Shown here in pieces: positions 17,134 through 25,826 of a stretch of DNA of 64,000 bases; position 1 is the stretch's first letter, and the number at the start of each line of letters is the position of its first letter. Origin of the DNA: Ancylothrix sp. D3o (GTDB lineage Bacteria > Cyanobacteriota > Cyanobacteriia > Cyanobacteriales > Oscillatoriaceae); the NCBI RefSeq assembly GCF_025370775.1, contig NZ_JAMXEX010000001.1:868001-932000 (forward strand). Reading direction: 5' to 3'. The translations under genes and the position numbers were made by a program. The notes under the pieces are model-generated. The model worked only from the letters and a program-made list of their open reading frames with translations. It searched no databases and had not been told where the DNA came from.

Positions 17134-19722
17134 TTATGGAATTGTGATGGAGTTAGCAAATAAGCTTTGTAAGCGTTGCAATTTGCCGCCGACTTGATAG
17201 AGTAAATCACCTTTGCCTAACAGATAAGCTGCTGAATTTTCAGAGCCACCGAGGATGATTTTTGAGTCGGCTTCACTGGCAGTTCTGAGGGCAACTCTTC
17301 CGGGTAAATTTGAGCGGATAAGGGGGGTGACTACTTTAGCGTCTGGGCGTTGAGTTGCGATGATTAAATGTATGCCCGCAGCCCTTGCCATTGCCCCAAG
17401 TCTCTTGATGCTTTGTTCTAGTTGTTTACAAGTTTCTTTTTCTGCCATAAAATCTGCATATTCATCAAAAATACAAACAATGCGAGGTAAAAAATTGCCA
17501 GATTTGCTGTTATAAGCTGCTATATCAGGACAACCGGCTTTATCAAATTTCTGATAGCGAGATTGCATTTCGCTGACAAGTTCTTCCATTAATTCGATAG
17601 CTCTTTCGCTGTCTTTTACGGTGGGAGAATAAAGCCAAGGGATGTTTTTAAATTCGGGAAATGTGACGAGTTTGGGGTCAACGAGGGCAATTTTTAGATG
17701 TTCGGGTGGGTGACGATAAATAAGGCTGAGAAGAAGCGCTCGGAGAAATTCACTTTTACCGCTGCCGGTGGTTCCTCCTACTAAAAAATGACAGGTATTT
17801 GGGTCAGATAAATCTGCTTCAATGAGTTTGCTATTTAAGTCGATGCCTATGGCGATTTTAACCGGCGCATCGCTTGGGTTTGTTTGCGGTTGAATATAGT
17901 CGTTAAAAGCGGCTATTTGCCGGTCTTCTCTGGGTAAATCTATGCTGATATGGCCAGATTGAGTTGTCATTAAAGGGGGTGCAGAAATATCCATTTGCAC
18001 TTGAAAATCGGGAGATTTATTCATAATAGAAACTACTTTGACTCCGAGATGGGGTTTGATTTTAACCCGAATAAACGTCGGCCCAATTATGGCGCCTAAA
18101 TAATCAACATTAAGGCCAAAAGATTTAAGGGTTGTAACTAATTTTTCGCCTATAACATCAGCTTCAGATTTCGGGGGTTCGGCAGGTTTCACCGGCTCAT
18201 CAACTGTTGCTTTTTCAGCTTTTGGGGTTTGAATATCCGGGGGTGTTTCGACGGGTGGGGTTTCGATGGTATTAAAAAAGCTTTGGCATTTTGTTTGCTG
18301 TGAGCAAATTTGGCAGAGGTGAGGTTGTGGAGTTGCCGGTGGTGGGTTAGGGTGGGGGGGTTCCCATTTCAGCCATTCCTGCATTTGTTGCAGTTTGTCG
18401 GGGATAATTTTGTGGAATGTGGGTTCTAATTCTTCCCAGCTATAATGGTATTCTTTAAACTCTGGAAAAACGCTATAAATAGCAGAATCCACCGGCATTC
18501 TTTTTGCATTCCATAACATATAACTATAGACAGCAACTTGTGCTAATTGGGCCGATGGATCTACCGGCTGATAGGTTTTATAATCTACTACGCAATGACG
18601 CTTTTTTTCTAAATCAAATATTAAACTATCCAGCTTGCCGATGATTTTCTGCTGACTGCCATCTGGCAAAATAAGCTCAGATTCTAGGGTGAATTCTTCC
18701 TTTACAAAGGTGCGGCTTATTAAAACATCAGCTTCGCAATAGGGGCGATTTCTTATCAATAATGCCGCCCAGTGGCGGATAAGTTCGTTGAGCCCTTGCC
18801 AAATATGATGAAGTGCTAAAGTTTTTTCTGTCTCTTCTTTTTCTATGGCTGGCTGTAGGTATTTGGGGAAAAATATTTTTCCATAAATTAAATCTTGCAT
18901 TCTCTCAGCTATTTTTTCTGCCGAAAAATTAGGCTTAAATAATTGTTTAAATTCGTGATCTTTCTTGGCAGTAATAATACAGGTTTCTGCTACTTTATGA
19001 AAGATGTTTCCCAGGTTGGTTTGGTTTTCTGGCGGTATAAATAAAGCTTTGCTATTAAAATGATGATGGAGATAAAATAAGCGCGGACATTCAAAAGCTA
19101 GACAAATTTTTGTAGGGCTTAAGGATGGGTTTTGTGCGGTTTTAAAATTCGGCATTGGTGTTTGCTTGTTTGTTAATAATTCTGGGCTAATTTCCAGTAA
19201 CCGGCGATGAACCTGTGCCAGATAAACGGTGTCCATCTTGGCATATTGTAGCTGTTTTTCTGTGAGGGGTCGCTTTCCCCAATCGCTTGTTTGTGCTTCT
19301 TTGTCTGGGTGGGGAAAGTTGCAGAGTTCTGCCGCTAGGGTTTTTAATTGCCGGTTGGGAACTTGTAAGATTTCGAGGGGTATTTTTTGGGCTATGCGGT
19401 AGGTACAGGTGATGTTTTCAGCGTTTGTTTTTCCGCCGAGATATTGGATGTCAAAACTGGCATTATGAAAGACTTTTTCAATGTTGGGATTGATGATAAT
19501 CTGTTGGATACAATAATCGATTACATCTCGTTTATCTAAGACATCAAGAATGCAAACTCGCTCGCCGGTGGTGTCTTTAGAGTCTGCTAAAATTTGGATG
19601 ATAGATAATCGCGGGTTTGGGTTTGCCCAATCTGCGGTTTCTACGTCCATCCAGAGAGTTTTAGCGGTAGCTAGTTTATCGATGGCGGCTTTAATTTGCG
19701 TCGGCTGGGTGAGGTAAAACAT
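17134..19722 (-). CDS. DEDDy exonuclease / Cas4-like Fe-S nuclease / FtsK motor fusion
   Basis: 862 residues in three parts. (1) 1-185: RNase D-like 3'-5' exonuclease with DEDDy residues D26, E28, D91, Y160 and D164. (2) About 200-485: PD-(D/E)XK nuclease of Cas4/RecB type, with H242, D365, D380-Y-K382 and a QxxxY-like 'QLAQVAVY'. C212, C470, C473 and C479 are spaced as for the 4Fe-4S cluster of Cas4/AddB. (3) About 515-862: FtsK alpha/beta region and motor, Walker A GGTTGSGKS (649-657), Walker B IVCIFDEY (748-755) and 'ATQRPD'. It lacks the FtsK membrane domain and DNA-reading gamma domain. It is third in an operon after a winged-helix protein and an ATPase. Domains are clear; the biological role is unknown to me. 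It is not the cell-division FtsK. Confidence 0.9.
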   Translation of the reverse strand: MFYLTQPTQIKAAIDKLATAKTLWMDVETADWANPNPRLSIIQILADSKDTTGERVCILDVLDKRDVIDYCIQQIIINPNIEKVFHNASFDIQYLGGKTNAENITCTYRIAQKIPLEILQVPNRQLKTLAAELCNFPHPDKEAQTSDWGKRPLTEKQLQYAKMDTVYLAQVHRRLLEISPELLTNKQTPMPNFKTAQNPSLSPTKICLAFECPRLFYLHHHFNSKALFIPPENQTNLGNIFHKVAETCIITAKKDHEFKQLFKPNFSAEKIAERMQDLIYGKIFFPKYLQPAIEKEETEKTLALHHIWQGLNELIRHWAALLIRNRPYCEADVLISRTFVKEEFTLESELILPDGSQQKIIGKLDSLIFDLEKKRHCVVDYKTYQPVDPSAQLAQVAVYSYMLWNAKRMPVDSAIYSVFPEFKEYHYSWEELEPTFHKIIPDKLQQMQEWLKWEPPHPNPPPATPQPHLCQICSQQTKCQSFFNTIETPPVETPPDIQTPKAEKATVDEPVKPAEPPKSEADVIGEKLVTTLKSFGLNVDYLGAIIGPTFIRVKIKPHLGVKVVSIMNKSPDFQVQMDISAPPLMTTQSGHISIDLPREDRQIAAFNDYIQPQTNPSDAPVKIAIGIDLNSKLIEADLSDPNTCHFLVGGTTGSGKSEFLRALLLSLIYRHPPEHLKIALVDPKLVTFPEFKNIPWLYSPTVKDSERAIELMEELVSEMQSRYQKFDKAGCPDIAAYNSKSGNFLPRIVCIFDEYADFMAEKETCKQLEQSIKRLGAMARAAGIHLIIATQRPDAKVVTPLIRSNLPGRVALRTASEADSKIILGGSENSAAYLLGKGDLLYQVGGKLQRLQSLFANSITIP

Positions 19723-19781
19723 GGGGATTGTGAGATATTTTTGGTGTGAATGAAGGGGGAATCTATCAGAGGAAATTAGCC

Positions 19782-21938
19782 TTAAGGGATATAAACAATT
19801 GATTGCTTTTTGGGTGGTTCTTTGGGGTTAAAAATTATAATTTTATCTTTAATTTTATTTGCATCCTCTTGTATCAAATGTTCAATTACTTGATTAATTA
19901 GAGCCTCATTGGCTTTAGGAAACTGGTTGAGGGCGTTTTGTATTAAGGTTTGTCTTCCCAAAAACTTGTGAACTTTAATAAAATTAAACACCCAGTCTTT
20001 GATGTTTTGATGGTTGGTATTAGGGTTATTTGGGGGGTTGGTGCCTGGAGGAGTTGGTGTTCCCTTCAAAATATCCAAATCTTTTAATAAGGTCAATTTA
20101 TTAAAAATTTGGCTTTGAAGCATTAAAGTTTTGAGTTCTTCTAGCTCAATAACTTTACCACCAATAACTAAACTCTTTTCCAAGGCAGAATTTACTAAAG
20201 TGTGATTGGTAGCTAAGTAATGAACGTCGGTTAGAATTGGTGTGATGTGTTTGTGCTGAGTACCAGTGAAAATTTGGCTATAAATTTGGTTCCCCTTAAG
20301 ATTGGGTGTTCCTACCGATGCAGCGCGGATTAGGTAAAGTTTTTCACAGGTTTTTGCTTGAATAGCTTTTTGACAAGCGCTCATTACATGATAAAAATTA
20401 GTCTTGTTGAGGTCTTCTGTCCAGACAATGCCAATGCGTTCTTGTGAATTTGGCAGTTGATAGCTGAAGGCATAACCTGAAAATTGTGTTGCTCCAAAAA
20501 GTTTAGGTTGAATTTTAGTTATTCCTAAAGCCGATAAAGCTTGTTGTAACATCCGCAGCAGTTCAGGAGTAGATAACAAAGATATTTTTGTTATTTTTGG
20601 CTGTGTTTTTTTGTATTCAGCCTGCCAAAAGAGTTGAAAAGCCGCTAAAGTTGTACTTCCATTGGGTGTTTGATTAGATGTATTTTGATTCGCTTTTTGT
20701 GAGGACGAGTGAGTTGTAGGTTGTGGGCTAACTTGACTTGCTGCTTTTGCTCCTCCGTCATTTGGTTTTACTCCTAAATTATTTATGATTTTTTGTTTAT
20801 AAGCTTCAAATAGCTGACCACCCAAAATCAGCGTTTCTCTGGGGTCAGTTTTGCCTTCAGGAAATTTAATTTTTAAGGCATCTTCTGAAAAAGGAAAAAT
20901 AGGTGATTCTGGCTTAGGATCGGCTTCCTGGTGAAGGGTAAAAAGCCGCTGCTTCCAAAGTTCTTCTGCTTGCGCTAAGTTGATATCTCTCAATTTAATT
21001 TGCAGGTTTATACGCGCTTTATCTGACATCTGTAGGTGGTTTTTATGTTGCATCCAATAATTAGTGATGATGCTTATAATCACCAAAAAGTTTTTTAGGT
21101 TCTCATTATGAAGTATGGTATTGACATTAAATAAAGCTTGCAAGTCTGGAAGTCCCTTGTGATTTTTGGGAATGTTATCTAAATTATCGAAACATAAAAC
21201 TATAGGCTGAGTTTCTTCAGAAATTCTGCCTAAATTTGACAAAATTTCCTTGGCAGCTACTTCTGTTTCTATGGAACTTTTTACTTTTAAAGCTTTCAGG
21301 GATTCTTCGCTTAAATCATTTCCTTGTAACCATTCATAGGCGAGGGATTCTAAGTTTGGATCTGTTAGATCGTGTAAGACTCCAAAAAAGAAGTCTGCAT
21401 TATAAATTCCTTTTTTGTTGTAGGTTCTTTTCAGGTGTTGGATAAATTTTTGTCTGTCGCTTTTTAAGGCATCCCAAAAAGGCTCGTTAAAAATCCTCTT
21501 TTTAATATCGCTTTTTGTGAAAGCAGATAAGCCTTTTAGCCATAACATTAATTGAGATTCTTCCTTACCCTCTTTCTGACCCTCTGGCACTTGCATTAGG
21601 CTATCAACGGTATAGCGGAGGATGTGACGCCAGATATAGTCACTGTCCGGCCAAGGGCCAATATAGGCAAAAAAGGCTTTAGGATTAAGTTTGCGTTTCA
21701 GCCTACCTAAAAGATAGCTTTTTCCTGAGCCCGACTCCCCAGATAGTAAGACTGTACGGCTAGAATGGTCTGTATCCACTAAATCGAGTATAGCTTCAAT
21801 TTCTGTAATCGCTTCTTGATGAATTGATTCAATGGTCAGAGATGAATCTTGATTGTATTGCCAAAAATTCCCCGGAGTAAAAGTTGTAGGATCGAAAGGA
21901 TTAACTCCCTGTAAAATAATTTGGTTGATAGATGGCAT
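19782..21938 (-). CDS. AAA/STAND-like P-loop ATPase of unknown function
   Basis: 718 residues. An N-terminal ATPase domain has Walker A GESGSGKS (67-74) and Walker B IVLCFDNLD (246-254), an Orc/Cdc6- or STAND-like pattern. A low-complexity Ser/Gln/Asn linker (about 390-430) follows. Then comes a globular C-terminal half, 'LLRMLQQALSALGITKIQPKLFG' onward, that could be a nuclease-like or DNA-binding fold; I see no convincing catalytic triad. The last 80 residues look helical, perhaps winged helix. It lies 59 bases before the exonuclease-nuclease-FtsK gene and 49 bases after the winged-helix gene, so the three are probably co-expressed. Confidence 0.8.
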   Translation of the reverse strand: MPSINQIILQGVNPFDPTTFTPGNFWQYNQDSSLTIESIHQEAITEIEAILDLVDTDHSSRTVLLSGESGSGKSYLLGRLKRKLNPKAFFAYIGPWPDSDYIWRHILRYTVDSLMQVPEGQKEGKEESQLMLWLKGLSAFTKSDIKKRIFNEPFWDALKSDRQKFIQHLKRTYNKKGIYNADFFFGVLHDLTDPNLESLAYEWLQGNDLSEESLKALKVKSSIETEVAAKEILSNLGRISEETQPIVLCFDNLDNIPKNHKGLPDLQALFNVNTILHNENLKNFLVIISIITNYWMQHKNHLQMSDKARINLQIKLRDINLAQAEELWKQRLFTLHQEADPKPESPIFPFSEDALKIKFPEGKTDPRETLILGGQLFEAYKQKIINNLGVKPNDGGAKAASQVSPQPTTHSSSQKANQNTSNQTPNGSTTLAAFQLFWQAEYKKTQPKITKISLLSTPELLRMLQQALSALGITKIQPKLFGATQFSGYAFSYQLPNSQERIGIVWTEDLNKTNFYHVMSACQKAIQAKTCEKLYLIRAASVGTPNLKGNQIYSQIFTGTQHKHITPILTDVHYLATNHTLVNSALEKSLVIGGKVIELEELKTLMLQSQIFNKLTLLKDLDILKGTPTPPGTNPPNNPNTNHQNIKDWVFNFIKVHKFLGRQTLIQNALNQFPKANEALINQVIEHLIQEDANKIKDKIIIFNPKEPPKKQSIVYIP

Positions 21939-21987
21939 ACGATAACTCCTGCTAGTAAAAAACTCAAAAAAAATTGAAATTGTCTTT

Positions 21988-22797
21988 CTAGTTAACCACT
22001 ATAAAAAATAGGCGACCACCCACTTCTTTAGGAATACCCGCTTCTACTTGTTGTGCTGTGTAAGGGGTGGGGTCAACAAGAGAACTAAAATCAATTTTGT
22101 CTTCACGACTCAAACGATAAAGCGCCTCATCTAATTCATCCCTAGACAAAGGTGGCTGGAGTTTTTGCCGGAGGTGAAAAATTGGCAAATAATTATCTGT
22201 ACCCAGTTCGTGATCTAAGTGTTTAATCAATTGCAAAATTTCTTCATCGCTGGGTTTATCAATTAGTTGCTGGGTTTGAGCCACCACTTGTCCCCCGCGA
22301 TATTTTCGCATAAACCGCAGATAATCTGTCAGCATTTTAAAGTGGATATTTGCCGAGGTACTGCTAGACTCGAATTCATCTCGTAAAAACTCTTTGCCTC
22401 TATTAGTAATCCAAACCTCGGTAATTTTTCTCTCCACCGGCTTAATAAAACCCTTTTCAATTAAGGTTTTAATAATCGGCTGTGCTTCTTTCGCAGTCAT
22501 GCCGGCTTCTGTATCTTTAACTGTTCCCTTAGCAGCCGCCTGTAAAACTTTCCGTTCGCTATCAGACATTGGCAACTCAGCCGGATCTAATTTCAATAAA
22601 GCTTTCCCCGTAGAAGTAATCGTAAATTTTTTAATTTCCTCATTACCCTCTACTAACTCTCGTCCCCACAACTTGCGGCAAATGCTATCTCGTTCTTCCG
22701 CTTTCATGCTAGGGGTAGGCTTAATTTGACTCAAGGGTGCTCTATAATTTTCGCAACCCAACAATTTCAACAAAAATTTTAGTTCTTTGGCATCCAT
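21988..22797 (-). CDS. Tandem winged-helix protein, first gene of the nuclease-FtsK operon
   Basis: 269 residues. Two or three winged-helix-like units are visible: about 1-75 ('ICRKLWGRELVEG...FTITSTGKALL'), 80-145 ('IIKTLIEKGFIKPVE...VWITNRGKEFL') and a C-terminal one at about 180-265 ('LPIFHLRQKL...ELDEALYRLSREDKIDF'). This arrangement fits a DNA-binding or loading protein. It has no catalytic motif. It is first in the operon behind a good promoter (22824-22852). I do not know a named family for it. Confidence 0.78.
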   Translation of the reverse strand: MDAKELKFLLKLLGCENYRAPLSQIKPTPSMKAEERDSICRKLWGRELVEGNEEIKKFTITSTGKALLKLDPAELPMSDSERKVLQAAAKGTVKDTEAGMTAKEAQPIIKTLIEKGFIKPVERKITEVWITNRGKEFLRDEFESSSTSANIHFKMLTDYLRFMRKYRGGQVVAQTQQLIDKPSDEEILQLIKHLDHELGTDNYLPIFHLRQKLQPPLSRDELDEALYRLSREDKIDFSSLVDPTPYTAQQVEAGIPKEVGGRLFFIVVN

Positions 22798-22823
22798 TAG
22801 TTTAACCTCGCCTCACACTTAAT

Positions 22824-22852
22824 ACAATACCATATTTAGACACTTTTTTCAA
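22824..22852 (-). promoter_or_regulatory. Probable sigma-70-type promoter of the winged-helix/ATPase/nuclease operon
   Basis: On the minus strand TTGAAA (-35) and TATTGT (-10) are separated by exactly 17 bases, 27 bases upstream of the winged-helix start codon. The match is good but unverified. Confidence 0.55.
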
Positions 22853-23203
22853 TTACCAAAATTAGATTTAAGCCAAATTCAACTAATTTGCTAAACCTTA
22901 CTTATAACCCTACTACCAAACTACATCAGGAAACCTTAATGATGGCCTCATCCAAAGTTAAAATTCCTCCACCAAAGAAAAATCAAATAAGTTAGGGGCG
23001 CTTTATCTGTAGCAAGATTTTTGAAAATTGGTAAAAGTTTTAAACTATTAGACATCTCAAAACATTTATGTGGGGCAGGCATCTTGCCTGCCTTTGATCT
23101 GCTTTTTTTGGAAAGGTCTATTGACACTTTAGAAAAATTTGCTAGGCTTTGAAAGCAGAGGGAAAAAGATCCTAAACAAAATCCGAGAAACCCCTAAAAA
23201 AAT
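22853..23203. other. Intergenic gap with an orphan hairpin
   Basis: About 350 bases without a gene. A perfect hairpin, GGCAGGC/GCCTGCC with loop ATCTT, lies at 23074-23092, with a T-run about 13 bases later. It stands between two divergent genes, so it terminates neither of them. GGCAGGC-type palindromes are common dispersed elements in cyanobacteria. Confidence 0.5.
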
Positions 23204-24241
23204 ATGCCATTTTTTCGCTACGAACCAAAAGTCTCCTTTTTCAAGTACGGCAACAAAAAAGTCAAAGTCGGCGGCTACGTCCCTGATCAAGAAAATGCCA
23301 ACGATAAACACTATTCTGCCAGCCGGTATCGCACCGAAGAACTACCGCCTCGCGTAGACTTGCGAGAATACATGAGTCCTGTAGAAAATCAAGGTAGTAT
23401 AGGCAGTTGTACCGCAAACTCAATGGCCGGTGCCTATGAATATCTCGCCATGCGTGCCCTCGGAACAGCCGGAGATGTCAGCCGGCTTTTTATATATTAC
23501 AACGCCCGATATCTGGACGGACAACACGCAGAAGACACCGGAACAACCTTAAGAAATTGTATTCAAATTCTCCAAGAAATGGGCGCTTGTTTAGAACCAA
23601 CCTGGCCTTATACCCCAGAAATGGTACACGAAGAACCCCATAGCGACGCCTACGATGAAGCGGCTAGATTTTTAATAGAAGAAGCCGAAAGAGTAGATAT
23701 CAATTTAGACGCCATGAAACACTGTTTAGCCGAAGGATATCCATTCGCCTTTGGCTTACAGCTTTTCAGTTCTTTTGAACAAGCCGGCACCAATGGCGGT
23801 ATCGTCCCTATACCCCTCGCTGGCGAAACCCATGATGGCGGACACGCTATGTTATGTGTGGGATATTCCGACCAAGATAAAATGTTTGTAGTTCGCAATT
23901 CTTGGGGTACAGATTGGGGAGATAATGGCTATTGTTACATCCCCTACGACTACATGACACACCCTGAATTATGCGCTGATTGTTGGACAATTAAAGCCGT
24001 TAGCGATGTTGATTTCAGCGAAGGAGTCTGGCAAGAAGAAGGCTCATTTTTTGATGAAATAATCCCCCTCGTTGCCGACTATCTCGACATAGAAGATGAG
24101 GAAGAGGAGGAAGAGGAAGACGAAGAAACTGAGGACGAATACGAAGAGGAAGAGGAAGAGGAAGAGGAAGAAGAAGAGGAAGAGGAAGAGGAAGAAGAAG
24201 AAGACGGCGGCGGATATTTTAATTATGGAGGCCGGCGCTAA
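23204..24241 (+). CDS. C1A papain-like cysteine protease with polyglutamate tail
   Basis: 345 residues. The catalytic centre is intact: Gln and Cys in 'ENQGSIGSCTANS', His in 'HDGGHAMLCVGY' and Asn in 'RNSWGTDWGDNGY'. There is no signal peptide and no classical inhibitory propeptide, so it is probably cytoplasmic. The last 50 or so residues are almost pure glutamate and aspartate, encoded by a GAA/GAG microsatellite (24097-24206), ending GGGYFNYGGRR. Such tails can vary in length by slippage. Substrates are unknown. It stands alone on the plus strand. Confidence 0.9.
   Translation: MPFFRYEPKVSFFKYGNKKVKVGGYVPDQENANDKHYSASRYRTEELPPRVDLREYMSPVENQGSIGSCTANSMAGAYEYLAMRALGTAGDVSRLFIYYNARYLDGQHAEDTGTTLRNCIQILQEMGACLEPTWPYTPEMVHEEPHSDAYDEAARFLIEEAERVDINLDAMKHCLAEGYPFAFGLQLFSSFEQAGTNGGIVPIPLAGETHDGGHAMLCVGYSDQDKMFVVRNSWGTDWGDNGYCYIPYDYMTHPELCADCWTIKAVSDVDFSEGVWQEEGSFFDEIIPLVADYLDIEDEEEEEEEDEETEDEYEEEEEEEEEEEEEEEEEEEEDGGGYFNYGGRR
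24097..24206 (+). repeat. GAA/GAG trinucleotide microsatellite inside the C1 protease gene
   Basis: A run of mixed GAA and GAG codons, interrupted by a few GAC, ACT and TAC codons, encodes the acidic tail. The purine-only strand and in-frame three-base unit make it prone to length change without frameshift. Confidence 0.85.
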
Positions 24242-24346
24242 GTGATAATCTAGGTGCCGGTTCTGCAAAGATATCTGTAGCATCAGAGTAATCTTTTTAA
24301 ACCGGCCCCTTATCGTGAAAAAAAGACCCTATATAAATCTAATCAA

Positions 24347-24760
24347 ATGTCAAAACTTTGGGTAGGAATCGGCTATAAATGCGGAACCTCAAAAGAAGTC
24401 ATAGAAAGCGCCATTAAAGAAACTTTTGAGCAACATAACTTAGACCTAAAAAACATAGCCGGCCTAGCAACAATCGACAAAAAAGCCAATCAAACCTGCC
24501 TTATGGAACTCTGCCAAAAATACAACTGGCAACTAAAAACCTTCACCAGCGAACAACTAAAAAATATCCCCGTACCCAACCCCTCAACTATCGCAGAAAC
24601 CACAATGGGAACAAAAAGCATCTGTGAAGCAGCAGCAATATTAGCCGGCCAAACACCCCACCAAACACCAACTCAGCAAAACCTACGACTCCAAAAACAA
24701 AAATACCGGCCTCCCACAGAAACCGGCATCGTTACCATAGCCATATCAGAAACACTATAA
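24347..24760 (+). CDS. Cobalamin biosynthesis protein, CbiG C-terminal/CobE type
   Basis: 137 residues beginning MSKLWVGIGYKCGTS. The pattern 'GIGYKCGTSKEVIESAI', 'GLATIDKKANQTCLMEL' and 'VAEA'-like 'ICEAAAILAG' matches the CobE/CbiG C-terminal domain, which takes part in corrin ring contraction chemistry. Here it stands alone rather than fused to the CbiG N-terminal domain. No other cob genes or cobalamin riboswitch lie nearby. Confidence 0.88.
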   Translation: MSKLWVGIGYKCGTSKEVIESAIKETFEQHNLDLKNIAGLATIDKKANQTCLMELCQKYNWQLKTFTSEQLKNIPVPNPSTIAETTMGTKSICEAAAILAGQTPHQTPTQQNLRLQKQKYRPPTETGIVTIAISETL

Positions 24761-24802
24761 AAAACTCAAATCCCCCACCCATAAAAGCAGGGGAATAACC
24801 GC

Positions 24803-25210
24803 TTAACGAGAATGAGAACCAGACTCCGGTAAAGAATCAAAATCGCGGCCACTTACATGAGAATTAGGCACCGGCTGGACAAACTTATTCACAGCCCCCG
24901 AAACAAAAGAAAGCACAACCGAACCCAACAAAGCCGAGAAAATATTACCCACAATAAAACCCGGAGTCAAAGCCCCAACAATTTGAAGAGAAATCGCATT
25001 CACAACAAACAAAAACAGACCCAAAGTAACCAAAGTCACCGGCAAAGTCAAAAGCACCAAAAGCGGCCTTACAAAAGCATTAACCAACCCCAAAACAACC
25101 GCCGCAATAGCAGCAGACCCCACACTATTAACGTGCATCCCCGGCACCACTTGAGCAGTAAGAACCAAAGAACAAGCAGAAAGCAACCAAGTAATCAAAA
25201 AATTCGGCAT
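24803..25210 (-). CDS. Phage-holin-family (PF04020) four-helix membrane protein, copy 1
   Basis: 135 residues with about four hydrophobic helices; 'GLVNAFVRPLLVLLTLPVTL' and 'LGLFLFVVNA' are the PF04020 signature. Despite the family name there is no phage context; these are common small bacterial membrane proteins of unknown role. A polar tail (about 112-135) is absent from the neighbouring paralogue, which lies 153 bases upstream on the same strand. Confidence 0.88.
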   Translation of the reverse strand: MPNFLITWLLSACSLVLTAQVVPGMHVNSVGSAAIAAVVLGLVNAFVRPLLVLLTLPVTLVTLGLFLFVVNAISLQIVGALTPGFIVGNIFSALLGSVVLSFVSGAVNKFVQPVPNSHVSGRDFDSLPESGSHSR

Positions 25211-25316
25211 ACAAACACCTTTATTATCCTTGTTTTAGCCTCATTCTAACCATAAAAAATTCCTTCGCCTTCTACCGAATGAAATAAACAAAAAGATAGA
25301 TTTATTTTTAAAGAAA

Positions 25317-25343
25317 AACCCAGTTTAGCGAGAAAACTGGGTT
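25317..25343 (-). terminator. Intrinsic terminator between the two PF04020 genes
   Basis: AACCCAGTTT and AAACTGGGTT form a perfect ten-base stem. On the minus strand it is followed by TTTCTTT, 21 bases after the stop of the upstream paralogue. The two genes are therefore probably transcribed separately. Confidence 0.75.
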
Positions 25344-25363
25344 CTGAATTCAACCATCTAAAA

Positions 25364-25717
25364 TTATTCCTCTTTAAAAACCAAACGATTCAAAACACCA
25401 GTCACCACAGACAAAACAATCGAACCCAACAAAGCCGGCCAAAACCCATCAATTCTAAACCCAGCATTCGGCATCAAAAACCCCACCAAAGAAAGCACAA
25501 TCGCATTCACCACAAACAAAAACAACCCCAAACTCAAAATCGTCAAAGGCAAAGTCAAAAGCACCAAAACAGGCCGAACAATTGCATTAGCCAAGCCCAA
25601 AATCACCGCCGCCACAGCCGCATAAGAAAAATTTGCCACATAAAACCCCGGCACCACATACGAAGTAATCAAAAGCGCAACAGCAGTTAGCAACCAAGTC
25701 AACAAAAAACGAGGCAT
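25364..25717 (-). CDS. Phage-holin-family (PF04020) four-helix membrane protein, copy 2
   Basis: 117 residues, MPRFLLTWLLTAVALL..., with the same 'GLANAIVRPVLVLLTLPLTI' core as the downstream copy and four predicted helices. The pair is a tandem duplication with clear divergence. It is divergent from purK with about 110 bases between the starts. Function unknown. Confidence 0.88.
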   Translation of the reverse strand: MPRFLLTWLLTAVALLITSYVVPGFYVANFSYAAVAAVILGLANAIVRPVLVLLTLPLTILSLGLFLFVVNAIVLSLVGFLMPNAGFRIDGFWPALLGSIVLSVVTGVLNRLVFKEE

Positions 25718-25826
25718 ACAATTAAAACCACAACATCACCCAAAATTTTACCCACAATTACACTTTTCCACAGCCACCCAATACAGTAATCTAAAAAAGC
25801 ATCCCCCAGCACACCATCAAAAACCC

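Noticed and set aside
17134-19722. Chromosome-partitioning FtsK
   Set aside because: The motor lacks the N-terminal membrane helices and the gamma DNA-reading domain, and is fused to two nucleases.
24803-25717. Two 'phage holin family' proteins suggesting a prophage
   Set aside because: PF04020 proteins are widespread small bacterial membrane proteins. No integrase, capsid, tail or lysis genes are nearby.
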